Shown here one piece after another: positions 33,813 through 42,291 of a stretch of DNA of 64,000 nucleotides. The position numbers and the translations under genes are program-made. Every line of letters begins with the position of its first letter. The stretch's first letter is position 1. The notes under the pieces are model-generated. The model saw only the letters and a program-made list of their open reading frames with translations, was not told where the DNA came from and did no database searches. Origin of the DNA: JANQEU01 sp965228045 (GTDB taxonomy: Bacteria > Bacteroidota > Bacteroidia > Cytophagales > Cyclobacteriaceae); contig OZ245789.1 of the NCBI GenBank assembly GCA_965228045.1, forward strand, positions 2,232,001 through 2,296,000, in the 5' to 3' direction.

Positions 33813-36431
33813 TTATTTATTTTCAGTTTTCGGTTTTGGAATATGAACTTTCCTAAGTTCTTTTGGTGAAGGTCTGTTGGAGCCAAATTCATGCTTAGCA
33901 AAGCACATTTTCGCAAGCATTGTTATCTCTCTTCTTTCGTCCTCCGTGATAAAATCAAAATTGTATTTAGCCATTAAAGCGTTATGAATGTCGTATAGAT
34001 AGAATGAATTTTTATTTAATGAGATAATATATTCCTGAATATATTTCCTCCATTCTCTTGGTCTACAGAATACCAATAATAGGGCTAGTTTATGCTTAGT
34101 GTTTGAATCCCTAGTGTTTTGAAAGGTTTCATAAAGTAGGGGAGCGATTTTGCTCGAATAAAGGTCATCTTTAAAATAGCCAACTACATTAGTCATGTTA
34201 ACTTGAATGATCCTATTTAATCGAGTTTCAAATGAATCCCCAAAATCACCCTGAAGTGTAAAGCTATGTCCATCAAAGCCGGCGGTACCCTTATCAGCTA
34301 AAATGGGCGTAAGAGCTAATAAAACGTTTGATAATTGTTCCCAACTTCTAAGAATTTCATTTAGTATTTTTCTCTTTGCTTCAGGGTCGACATAGTCGCT
34401 ATTTCTCAACGCTCTTGCAGAGGCTCGTATGTTTTGCATTAGGTTATGCAAGGAATACTCAGCAAAAAAAGATTGAATACTTTGATTGTATGGCCGAATT
34501 TGATTGTAGTTTCGATCAGCATGTTGATCCTTAATATCATCAGGGAGACCTGAGTTTATTACATTTTCGCTCAAATTACTTTGTGCCTTCTGTATTTGGT
34601 CTTCTGTTGGTTTCCATTGTATTTGAGAGAAGATATTCATCTCACTTGAAAGCCTAACTTTTGAATTTACAACATCGCAGGTTTCATGAATATCTTTAGA
34701 TAAAACCTCTAGTGCATCAATTTTATTTCTATCAATTCCTGTGTAGAATTCAATAATTTCAGGAAAAGAGGTGTACTTTTTAGATTGAAATATGTATTCA
34801 GCAAATAGTTTGTTGTTATGCATTCTTTTTGCACCGAAATAATAAACCCAAAAAGAAGACCTAAAGCAATAATCAATCTCATGTTTGACTATAATGTTAT
34901 TTAGAGTGAGGACATCAAAAACCAATTCTACTTCTAAGTCAATCAGCTTTTCTTGACAGTATTGTTTCAACTCTGAGATAAAATAGTCTTTAGAGAAGTG
35001 ATAACTCTCATTTCGAATCATTTTTTCACAAAAGCGACCAAGAACAAATTCACAGTCTTTTAAGTCGGGTTTTGTTTTATACCTTGGTATTTGGTCAACG
35101 TTAAACAAGACGAACAGAACCTTTTCAATCATGTCAGTCCTATTAATTGGGCTTTCATCAAAGTATTTTTCAGCCACCTTTAACAGAGTCAAACAGTTCA
35201 TTGGTGTTCTATGAATGTTTAAGACTTCTAAGTCAGAAACAACCTTAGTTAAAATTGTATCCTCCATTCCTATTTCTTTCACCTTGTTGTATTCAGAAAC
35301 AACTTTTCTAATTTGAGTTCTCGGTAAAGCAAGAAGAAAAAGCTGTTTAAACTCTCGATTAATTTTAATCTTATTCGGTTGTTTTAAAAACTTTCCGTCC
35401 TCTATTGTATGCATTAAGATCAACGGAATGGAATCGAATTCATCTGATAGATTTTTTAATTTTTTGAAACTGTTAATTTCATAACTATTCCACGAGTCAA
35501 GAATTATGGCCTGAACATCAGATATTTTTTGACCGTTTCGTTCAACTTCTCGCTTTGCTTCTTTGTGAATATTATGAGGCTTTGTGTTTAAGGAATCAAG
35601 ATATAACCAATAGTTTCCTTTCTCCCATGAACGAAGAACCATGTAATGGGCAAGAGATGTCAAGCCAAACTGTGGTGGAGCATTGAATGTAATCGATTTG
35701 GGATTATCAATTATTTCTGAAACATCAATTCTCCTTGTATAATTTTCATCTGGGTTTTGAGATATTTCATTTGTATTACTAATGATAGGGTCAACCCAAA
35801 TAATTGGTTGTGAACTGAAGGCTTGTAATGAATTGTCTAATCTTTCTTTGAATTTAGAATGAAGAACTTCGTATTGAACATTTTCCTTTGTAGTTTTTTG
35901 CTTTTCTGTACTAAACAACTTTACGAAATAGTCAGTTAAGTGACTTCTAAATAGATCTTCAAATTCTTTTGAACCGCTATAAGTCCAATGGTAACCTCCT
36001 AATTTTCCGACTTTTGATTTGAATTCTTCAACTTTGTTTAAGTCTTCTGTTTTAATCTCACTTTTTTTGACAGGTTCATCATTGAAGTAGAACATTATCT
36101 CCACTTCTTCTTGGTTCTTTAATCGTTCGTACGCATTGTTAAATTCTTCCTCTGTTCCTGAACCCGCAGATTTTGTCTCTGTACCAAACCTATTGTTCAT
36201 TATCCCGATAAACACATGGTAATCGTTACCAAGTTGTTGACTAATAGTGGCTTGGCTATACTCTCCAAATGCAGGTCTGGTGTTATATTCCCACATTCGC
36301 TTTTCAATGATAAATCCGAAACCTTCACCTATTCCTTTATTAAGTTCTTCAAATATTTTTTCGCAAATTTCTCTTTCTTCTTGTGTATCTCCGGGTGAAG
36401 CCACTAGACATTTGAAAACTTTTTTTTCCAT
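33813..36431 (-). CDS. DUF4062 plus STAND-like ATPase-fold protein, candidate anti-phage effector/sensor
   Basis: A protein of about 872 residues when started at the ATG 36431 (a GTG at 36542 is possible). Residues 1-170 are a DUF4062 domain: FKCLVASPGDTQEEREICEK, then FIGIMNNRFGTETKSAGSGT. A STAND-like core follows near 245-345: a degenerate P-loop NAPPQFGLTSLAHYM (no Lys), Walker B-like VQAIILDSWNSYE and sensor-like IPLILMHTIE. A long helical C-terminal part may be the target-recognition module. STAND proteins with such N-terminal domains are known in bacterial antiviral defence. It is co-directional with the AbiJ-like gene five bases or about 116 bases upstream, depending on the start. The AT-rich composition and adjoining repeats suggest horizontal acquisition. 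Confidence 0.8.
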   Translation of the reverse strand: MEKKVFKCLVASPGDTQEEREICEKIFEELNKGIGEGFGFIIEKRMWEYNTRPAFGEYSQATISQQLGNDYHVFIGIMNNRFGTETKSAGSGTEEEFNNAYERLKNQEEVEIMFYFNDEPVKKSEIKTEDLNKVEEFKSKVGKLGGYHWTYSGSKEFEDLFRSHLTDYFVKLFSTEKQKTTKENVQYEVLHSKFKERLDNSLQAFSSQPIIWVDPIISNTNEISQNPDENYTRRIDVSEIIDNPKSITFNAPPQFGLTSLAHYMVLRSWEKGNYWLYLDSLNTKPHNIHKEAKREVERNGQKISDVQAIILDSWNSYEINSFKKLKNLSDEFDSIPLILMHTIEDGKFLKQPNKIKINREFKQLFLLALPRTQIRKVVSEYNKVKEIGMEDTILTKVVSDLEVLNIHRTPMNCLTLLKVAEKYFDESPINRTDMIEKVLFVLFNVDQIPRYKTKPDLKDCEFVLGRFCEKMIRNESYHFSKDYFISELKQYCQEKLIDLEVELVFDVLTLNNIIVKHEIDYCFRSSFWVYYFGAKRMHNNKLFAEYIFQSKKYTSFPEIIEFYTGIDRNKIDALEVLSKDIHETCDVVNSKVRLSSEMNIFSQIQWKPTEDQIQKAQSNLSENVINSGLPDDIKDQHADRNYNQIRPYNQSIQSFFAEYSLHNLMQNIRASARALRNSDYVDPEAKRKILNEILRSWEQLSNVLLALTPILADKGTAGFDGHSFTLQGDFGDSFETRLNRIIQVNMTNVVGYFKDDLYSSKIAPLLYETFQNTRDSNTKHKLALLLVFCRPREWRKYIQEYIISLNKNSFYLYDIHNALMAKYNFDFITEDERREITMLAKMCFAKHEFGSNRPSPKELRKVHIPKPKTENK

Positions 36432-36500
36432 ACTCGTCAAAGTTTGATTAAGATTCTTTGTTCGTTGCCTTTTTACCTTGTTTCTAAAGGTTTGGTCATG

Positions 36501-36524
36501 CACAGTGTCCCGAAGGGCATTGCG
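36501..36524 (-). other. UUCG-tetraloop hairpin between the AbiJ-like and STAND genes
   Basis: On the minus strand CGCAATGCCC and GGACACTGTG pair around a TTCG loop, making about eight pairs with two mismatches. UUCG loops are unusually stable in RNA. It lies between the AbiJ stop and the ATG at 36431. It could be a translational control element or just part of an N-terminal extension from the GTG start. Confidence 0.4.
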
Positions 36525-36547
36525 AATAGGTGTATTTGGCACCAGTT

Positions 36548-37399
36548 TTATTTTTCAATTTTCACTTTCAAATAATTAATAAAAGCAGAGCAAGAAACTA
36601 ACATAAATTTGGCATCTGCAAAAGATACAATTATGTCATCTTCCAAAAGTGAGTGTCGTATTCCGCCTGAGTCACTTGTATAACCGTAAAGCGCTGAAAA
36701 AGCACTTTTTAATGCACCGTGAATTTGGAATTTCTTTTCAATCTTACTCAATGCTTGACCTAGGGTGGCCCTCTTATCTCCTGTAATAATGACACATAGA
36801 GATTCTACAGCTGAAATCGCTTCTTTTATGGAATTCCTGTAGTCCGGATTTTCGCGATTAGAAAAATACTCTATTGAAGTTTTAAGGTGCGTATTTACAG
36901 GCGTCCATTTTGATGAATTTTTTAACGCTTGTTCAATTTCAACAATTTCTTCTTCTGATGTTATTTGAGCAATAGATTCATCAACAATTCTATACCCAGC
37001 CATTTCCTTTTTCAATGCACTATTACAATCCGCAATAAAGCCAACATGTAAAGCTCTTGAGTCAAGTTTTGCTAAAAACTCGATTAGGTCATATTTTTCA
37101 TACCAATGAGCGTGATTGAAAAACCACTTCTTGATAAAATCAATCACGCCTGAAACATAAATTCCACCACCTGAATAAGACGCGATTTCATCAGCCCTTT
37201 CCCCGAAGAACTCCTTCCAAATAATCAGGCATACCTGTACTAGGTCTGACTCTTTTCCATATGAGGATGAATTGCTGATTCGGTCAAAAAATTCATTAAG
37301 TATAGTATTCCATAGTCTATTTTCAAGTCTTGTGTCAATTGACTCAATCTGAATATTTTCTCTGACTGATGTCTTTCCTATTTTTTGTGAGAATCTCAT
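36548..37399 (-). CDS. AbiJ-NTD4 domain protein, abortive-infection type
   Basis: A protein of about 283 residues. The N-terminus RFSQKIGKTSVRENIQIESI, then NRLWNTILNEFF, is the signature of the AbiJ_NTD4 family. The C-terminal half (DYRNSIKEAISAVESLCVII, LSKIEKKFQIHGALKSAF and SALYGYTSDSGGIRHSLLED) resembles the HEPN-like domain of AbiJ proteins; the Arg-His pair is close together, unlike the usual R-x4-6-H, so RNase activity is uncertain. I chose ATG 37399 because family members start MRFS; an upstream GTG (37429) would add ten residues. It precedes the DUF4062-STAND gene on the same strand. Confidence 0.78.
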   Translation of the reverse strand: MRFSQKIGKTSVRENIQIESIDTRLENRLWNTILNEFFDRISNSSSYGKESDLVQVCLIIWKEFFGERADEIASYSGGGIYVSGVIDFIKKWFFNHAHWYEKYDLIEFLAKLDSRALHVGFIADCNSALKKEMAGYRIVDESIAQITSEEEIVEIEQALKNSSKWTPVNTHLKTSIEYFSNRENPDYRNSIKEAISAVESLCVIITGDKRATLGQALSKIEKKFQIHGALKSAFSALYGYTSDSGGIRHSLLEDDIIVSFADAKFMLVSCSAFINYLKVKIEK

Positions 37400-37489
37400 T
37401 TTCGTTTTATTGGAGCCAACATCATCCACACTTTATTACGGATAACACCATTATGTCAAACGTGATATAAATATAACTCTAATATACAT

Positions 37490-37545
37490 CCGTTGCGAAA
37501 CATATTAAAATCGGAGGCTGGATTGTCATGGAGACAAGGTGTACT
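37490..37545. repeat. degenerate repeat copy 3, upstream of the defence-like pair
   Basis: The string GTTGCGAAACATATTAAAAT closely matches GTTGTTAAACATATCAAAGT in the copy at 33.6 kb. The following GGAGGCTGGATTGTCATGGA is a weaker match. These partial copies lie on either side of the AbiJ-STAND pair. Confidence 0.45.
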
Positions 37546-37630
37546 GGAATACATTTTGTCAGAGGGCAATAGGCTGCCTGAGATTAACAATCATAATTGG
37601 TCCCAAAACTTTTTGAATTAGAACCAATTT

Positions 37631-38587
37631 CTAATCTCCTATCTTCGTCCACACCTCACCATCCCAACTCCAGAAATCACCTTTTGGCCTGGCAAATCCT
37701 GTTCTCCCGCCATATAGAAAGACTTCTTTCAACTGCCCATGGTAAACCAGACCATATACCTCACGTGGTCCGGGCCAATCGCCTGATTTTTCAATTTTTT
37801 CCCATTGTTTTCCATCCCACTCCCATAAATCTTCCAAAACACCTTCCTCACTGGCTCCCCCATATAGAACTGCGCGCTTGCGATGGCTGTCATAGACAAT
37901 GGTAATGTTTGACCTGGCAACAGGCACACTTCTTCCCTGGTCCACACTGATCCAATGGTTGTTAGTCCACTCATACATCGCATTTGTTCTGTCTCCTCCC
38001 GAAAAGGAGCCGCCAAAGACCACAGGTTTCTGTCTTACTTCATCATAAAACATGGCACCTCTGCATATTCCGGGAGGTCCCTTATCAGCAATTTTCTGCC
38101 AATTATTATCAGCGAAAACCCAGGTGTCACTTGGATATGTGTTGCCTACGCACCCGCTGAAAACTATCATTTGTTGGTGGACATGATCAAAAGTCATGGT
38201 GGCTGACATTCGGATCGTTGGCACTTCGGCATCAAAAAGATTCCATGATGCTCCATCCCACATCCAAACCTCGTCTACATCCCCTTTATTCTGGTGAAAT
38301 CCACCTATGCTGACGCAGGTTTTGGCGGATGGATCATAAACAAATGACATACTGCTTATGGGTCCGGGCGCACCAGAATCTACCATTTGCCATCCACTTT
38401 GATCCCACTCCCATGTAGACGGACGCCAGATGTATTTCCCTTCATCATTGATATCATTTCCGGCATGTAGCACAATCTTATTCCTGCGAGAATCATAAGC
38501 CAACCCTAAATGATCCCTAGGTCCTGGTGATTGGGCCATTAGCTGGTTGAAAATCAGGAATATGCAGGTGCTAAAAGTGTATTTCAT
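37631..38587 (-). CDS. kelch/galactose-oxidase-like beta-propeller protein, secreted
   Basis: A protein of about 318 residues with a signal peptide (KYTFSTCIFLIFNQLMAQS) and six kelch-type repeats. Recurring motifs are WEWDQSGWQMVDSG, WMWDGASWNLFD, WVFADNNWQKIAD, YEWTNNHWISVDQ, WEWDGKQWEKIEK and WSWDGEVWTKIGD, interleaved with lines such as YDSRRNKIVLHAG. These form a beta-propeller. The start is ATG 38587; an upstream ATG would add a long non-signal leader. A galactose-oxidase-like propeller of this size is probably a binding or scaffold protein, and no catalytic residues were seen. Divergent from the ECF sigma factor. Confidence 0.8.
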   Translation of the reverse strand: MKYTFSTCIFLIFNQLMAQSPGPRDHLGLAYDSRRNKIVLHAGNDINDEGKYIWRPSTWEWDQSGWQMVDSGAPGPISSMSFVYDPSAKTCVSIGGFHQNKGDVDEVWMWDGASWNLFDAEVPTIRMSATMTFDHVHQQMIVFSGCVGNTYPSDTWVFADNNWQKIADKGPPGICRGAMFYDEVRQKPVVFGGSFSGGDRTNAMYEWTNNHWISVDQGRSVPVARSNITIVYDSHRKRAVLYGGASEEGVLEDLWEWDGKQWEKIEKSGDWPGPREVYGLVYHGQLKEVFLYGGRTGFARPKGDFWSWDGEVWTKIGD

Positions 38588-38813
38588 ATCCGAAGTTTGC
38601 CGATGAAATAAATGAACGGTATTTTTTGTTGGAGGTTCATGAGGGATGCTTTTGCGGTCTACTGAAATGCTATTTTGTGCCAACTTTCCTCCCAAAAATA
38701 TATTCCCCCAAAACAGCAACCATTTTACCGGTTTTCGTTAATTCCAACAGGCCAGGAGAGCGGGTTAAGTTCCACATCGAGAAATGGCCTAAAACATCGA
38801 TTTACGTACGAAA

Positions 38814-39413
38814 ATGAAAGATTTACACTCCGGGTTGATTTCGGATGAACAGCTGGTGATGATGCTGAAAAACGGTAACAAAAGTGCCATGGGAGAGCTC
38901 TATCTCCGGCACATCGGGCAAGTGTACAACAAGTGCCTGGCTTTTGCCAAAGACCCCGCTGTCGCCTGGGATTTTTCGCATGATGTCATGATCCGGGTTA
39001 TGGATCACATCGAATCGTTCAAGGGCGATTCCAGGTTCTCTACCTGGCTGTACAGCATCACGTTCAATTACTGTACGGACCAGTTGCGGAAGCGCAACCA
39101 TTTCATTCCCATGACACATTCCATGGATATGGAGGAAGATGACCACGCGGACCTGGAAGGGGCACTGGAGCAGGAAGAGAAATTCATCCAGGCAGAGGAG
39201 GCACTTAATTCCCTCTCAGAGGAGGACCATGGTTTGCTGTCGATGAAATACGAACAGAATGCCAGCATCCATGACATCCAGGCGGCTTATTCTATTTCGG
39301 AAAGTTCAGCCAAAATGCGACTGATGAGGGCGAGACAAAAGGCGGTAAAATACTACCTGACGCACACGGACAGCAAGCGCCGAAACTCATCCATGGACTA
39401 CAACCTAACTTAA
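38814..39413 (+). CDS. ECF-type RNA polymerase sigma factor
   Basis: A 199-residue ECF sigma factor. Region 2 is visible (FAKDPAVAWDFSHDVMIRVM then FSTWLYSITFNYCTDQLRK) and region 4 (ALNSLSEEDHGLLSMKYEQN, then IQAAYSISESSAKMRLMRAR). No anti-sigma gene lies downstream; the convergent gene's stop overlaps this one's (shared TTAA). The partner for control must be elsewhere. The gene is divergent from the kelch-like protein, so that protein is a possible target, but no promoter can be assigned. Confidence 0.92.
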   Translation: MKDLHSGLISDEQLVMMLKNGNKSAMGELYLRHIGQVYNKCLAFAKDPAVAWDFSHDVMIRVMDHIESFKGDSRFSTWLYSITFNYCTDQLRKRNHFIPMTHSMDMEEDDHADLEGALEQEEKFIQAEEALNSLSEEDHGLLSMKYEQNASIHDIQAAYSISESSAKMRLMRARQKAVKYYLTHTDSKRRNSSMDYNLT

Positions 39414-40195
39414 CGGGACTGCTCCAGAAGCCACTGATACAGTGCCGGTGACCGGTAGGTTTCTGTCCAGGCGTCGTGGGCATCCGCCTCGAAGGAAGTA
39501 AGGATCTTATCCGAGCTGGAGATTGTCATATTGGTTTGTTTTTCAAACGCAATGTCCAGTTCGTTTTCAAAATAGGCCACGGTTTCCCGGGCATAGTCAT
39601 ATTCGACAGCTGGATCACCCATGTTATGGGTGATCCAGAGGGGTATATCTGCCAGGTTTTCGCACCGGGAGTTGCAGTTGATCCTTCCCGCCACTGGCAC
39701 TACCGCCGCAAATTTCTCCGGGATCCTTTTGGCCAGACCCCAGCTGCCACCACCACCCAGGCTCAGCCCGGTCAGATAAACTCTTTTGGGATCGCCGTTG
39801 TACTGTTTGATCACAGAATCCACCACCGCACCCAGTGAGGTGGGGAACTGGTACCATTGTCGCTTTTCCGGCGGACCGTTCTGCATGTGCGGGTTGATGA
39901 TCAGAAAGGAATCGGGCAGGGCAGCACCTTCTTCCCTTATAAAAACAACCGGACCGGAGTCCCTGCTGCTCCTTGGGTCCGGATCACGCACGGCACCTCC
40001 CTGTAGAAACAGGATCACGGGCCATTTTTTATCCGCCTTATAGGACTTGGGCAGGTACAACCAGTAGCCATCGATGATCTGGTTTGACATGCCTTCATCC
40101 AGGAAAACCTGCTTTCCGGGTGCCGGTTCCTCGCCACATGAAATCATCAGAAATCCCAGTATGAGTACCTGGAAGGATGCGTAGAAATTCCGCAT
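39410..40195 (-). CDS. alpha/beta-hydrolase esterase, lipoprotein
   Basis: A 261-residue lipoprotein: VLILGFLMISC gives the lipobox, Cys near residue 20. The hydrolase core has WPVILFLQGG, then VYLTGLSLGGGGSWGLA (nucleophile Ser) and IPLWITHNMGDPAVEYDYAR, with a C-terminal His in DAHDAWTETY. The fold and the absence of a long cap fit PHB depolymerase or feruloyl-type esterases. It follows eight bases after a CE15-type esterase on the same strand, so the pair probably acts together on a plant-polymer ester. Confidence 0.8.
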   Translation of the reverse strand: MRNFYASFQVLILGFLMISCGEEPAPGKQVFLDEGMSNQIIDGYWLYLPKSYKADKKWPVILFLQGGAVRDPDPRSSRDSGPVVFIREEGAALPDSFLIINPHMQNGPPEKRQWYQFPTSLGAVVDSVIKQYNGDPKRVYLTGLSLGGGGSWGLAKRIPEKFAAVVPVAGRINCNSRCENLADIPLWITHNMGDPAVEYDYARETVAYFENELDIAFEKQTNMTISSSDKILTSFEADAHDAWTETYRSPALYQWLLEQSR

Positions 40196-40202
40196 TGAGT
40201 AT

Positions 40203-41459
40203 TTAAAAGTGATTTTTGCAAAAAGCCATGTATTGCAGCCAGTCGTATTCCGTCACATCATGTTTGCCTGTTCGGATATGGTAGCCGACTCCCTTCATGA
40301 TCGGTTGATTGACCGATGGTGATTCCGGACTCTCCAGGGACGCTTTTTCGTAAAGGTCATACACCTTTCCCGCATGGAAAAGAGACAGGTATTCGCCACG
40401 AGGATCGGCCCACTGGTCATCCTCAGCACTGGCGACGTACAGTGGTCGCGGTGCAATCAGGGCCAGTAGCATGTGCTGGTCGACTGGCAAGGCAGATTCA
40501 TTTTGGTTATACTTTTTAAAATTGGTGTTGAACCAATGCGGAAACTGTTTGTTGATCGCGCCTACGGTTTCGCCGTATAGCCTCATACTCAGCGCCGCAC
40601 CACCGCATCCTGAGTTATTGGAGATGACTGCGTCAAATCTTTGATCCTGGGCGCCTGCCCATAACGCCGCCTTGCCGATCCTTGAGTGACCAAACGCCAC
40701 AAACCTGGATGCAGATAGCATTTCCGATCCTTCCAGGTAATCCAGGATACGGGAATAACCCCAGGCCCAGGCACCGATGGCACCCCATTCATCGTCTGCA
40801 GGTTTCGACTCATCGTCATAATAAGCCGGGTGAATACCATTGCTAAAGTCATCGTAGTCCGGGTCGATGTCACCATAATAAGCCGTCACCAGCGCAAAAC
40901 CACCTTTCAGAATGGTCTCCACTGGCCATCTGGATGCCCTATGACCCCGTGAGGCTTCGTTGGGTTTGTTGTCTACTAAGTTCAGTTCCCTCTGTGCAGG
41001 CACCCAGGAGGAGGGGAGCACGATGTTGTCGTCGTCACTTATGGTATGGTTACCCAAAAAATTAAGCCCAATGAAGACGGGAGGGTTTTCGATCCCGTTG
41101 GGCAGGTACATCAGGAGGTCGATCGAAATGGAGTTGTCAAAAACCAGCTTCACCTGCTTCCTGGTACCCAGCCCGTCAAATACTTCACCTTCTTCCAGGT
41201 CATTTACGGCCACAGCGGGTTCTTTGGAGCCAGGGGTCTTCCCATAGACTTCATTTTCAAATGCCTTTAAAATCTCCTTTCGACGAACCGTTTCCCATTC
41301 CTCTGTGCTGCCAATGGTTTTTCCTGCATCTGAGACGAGCAGCTCCGGTAGTTCATAATTTGGGACCTTACTTTCGTCATAGATGACTTCGTTCTGGGCA
41401 TTCGCTTCCATGGAACTTACGAGTAATAGCGTGCTAAATATTGTCAGGTTGAATTTCAT
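40203..41459 (-). CDS. glucuronoyl esterase-like (CE15 family) secreted enzyme
   Basis: A protein of about 418 residues with a signal peptide (FNLTIFSTLLLVSSMEANA). The catalytic region reads FVAFGHSRIGKAALWAGAQD (nucleophile Ser of the CE15 G-x-S-R-I-G-K motif) and then AVISNNSGCGGAALSMRLYG. A His is near YHIRTGKHDVTEYDW. CE15 enzymes cut esters between glucuronic acid of xylan and lignin. The start is ATG 41459; the upstream ATG at 41471 adds four residues. It is the upstream member of a two-esterase unit. Confidence 0.88.
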   Translation of the reverse strand: MKFNLTIFSTLLLVSSMEANAQNEVIYDESKVPNYELPELLVSDAGKTIGSTEEWETVRRKEILKAFENEVYGKTPGSKEPAVAVNDLEEGEVFDGLGTRKQVKLVFDNSISIDLLMYLPNGIENPPVFIGLNFLGNHTISDDDNIVLPSSWVPAQRELNLVDNKPNEASRGHRASRWPVETILKGGFALVTAYYGDIDPDYDDFSNGIHPAYYDDESKPADDEWGAIGAWAWGYSRILDYLEGSEMLSASRFVAFGHSRIGKAALWAGAQDQRFDAVISNNSGCGGAALSMRLYGETVGAINKQFPHWFNTNFKKYNQNESALPVDQHMLLALIAPRPLYVASAEDDQWADPRGEYLSLFHAGKVYDLYEKASLESPESPSVNQPIMKGVGYHIRTGKHDVTEYDWLQYMAFCKNHF

Positions 41460-41530
41460 TTGAGAAATCATTTTACCGTGAAAATGTAAGTTAGTAAACT
41501 ATCAGTCGTCCGTCAATGTCCCAATGGCAA

Positions 41531-42217
41531 CTAGAATTCCCATCGAACAAAGGCACCGTAATTATCTGCATAGCGCCTTTCAGGACCATATTGATCAAGG
41601 TTTGCTGCCGCACCAAAAATGAAGGCATTTCGCTTCAGGCCCGCCCGGAGGTACAGGTAACTGCGGTTATGTGATCCTTCATTCAGGGTTTGATTGTAAA
41701 TGAATTGAGCCCGGCTGTAAAAGCTAAACTTTTCATTGATGGATGGCTTAAATTCATAGAGTCCGAATAGCTTAAGGTCATTGTCATCGTTCAGGAAATA
41801 AGACAGGACCGTAACGGCCAACCATTTCCTGGAGGCGAAGTTGTGCTGTGGACCTACAATCGGAGAGAAGCCCACGGCGGAATTCATATCCAATCCGGCC
41901 ATTACGCCAAATCCTTTTCCAAACTGGTAGCTTAACTGATTGATCATTACCAGACTTCGGTCTTCATTTTGGTAGTCTGTAGTGTAAGTAGAGACGTTGA
42001 AAAAGTAAAACTCTTTGGCCGGTACAAACTTTCTCTTGAGGACAGTCTGGGCGTAGATGTCATTGTTGCCAAAGAAGAACTCCACAGGTATAGGCGGTTC
42101 GGGTGCCTGTGCCTTAAGTGAGAAAAAAGCACCGAAAGTCAGGATCAAAAGGGGCCATCTGAGACTCCGGATGTTCATCATTTTTACTGCATTCATGGAT
42201 GTTTGATTATTGTTCAT
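41531..42217 (-). CDS. outer-membrane beta-barrel-like protein
   Basis: A 228-residue protein. The signal peptide is WPLLILTFGAFFSLKAQA and the rest is made of alternating strands with aromatic residues (FYFFNVSTYTTDYQN, LMINQLSYQFGKGFGVMAGL, WLAVTVLSYFLNDDNDLKLF, AFIFGAAANLDQYG), ending in FVRWEF, an outer-membrane targeting-like terminus. It is probably a small beta barrel. The start could be a later ATG near residue 13. The gene lies downstream of a Crp/Fnr regulator, with a palindrome between them. Confidence 0.6.
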   Translation of the reverse strand: MNNNQTSMNAVKMMNIRSLRWPLLILTFGAFFSLKAQAPEPPIPVEFFFGNNDIYAQTVLKRKFVPAKEFYFFNVSTYTTDYQNEDRSLVMINQLSYQFGKGFGVMAGLDMNSAVGFSPIVGPQHNFASRKWLAVTVLSYFLNDDNDLKLFGLYEFKPSINEKFSFYSRAQFIYNQTLNEGSHNRSYLYLRAGLKRNAFIFGAAANLDQYGPERRYADNYGAFVRWEF

Positions 42218-42251
42218 GATGCAAAGGAACGAACCGAATTACTGGAAAAGA

Positions 42252-42265
42252 TTGCGCTAGCGCAA
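42252..42265. promoter_or_regulatory. perfect palindrome TTGCGCTAGCGCAA
   Basis: A 14-base perfect palindrome, 35 bases upstream of the beta-barrel gene and 27 bases after the Crp/Fnr stop. Crp/Fnr dimers bind symmetric sites, so this is a candidate target of the adjacent regulator. It could also act as a weak terminator for the Crp/Fnr gene. The role is inferred from position. Confidence 0.45.
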
Positions 42266-42291
42266 CGTTTCAAAATTCCTGAAATATGGGA

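Noticed and set aside
33813..36431. Direct assignment of the STAND-like protein to the Avs family
   Set aside because: The N-terminal DUF4062 and the degenerate P-loop do not match the usual Avs P-loop, and the C-terminal part has no clear recognition repeats visible by eye. A domain search would be needed.
36431..36547. Integron-type attC site in the AbiJ-STAND intergenic region
   Set aside because: The inverted repeats do not show a clear GTTRRRY/RYYYAAC core and no integrase is seen in the window.
36548..37399. Simple HEPN ribonuclease call for the AbiJ-like protein
   Set aside because: The canonical R-x4-6-H motif is not found. Only a close Arg-His pair is visible, so catalytic activity was not claimed.
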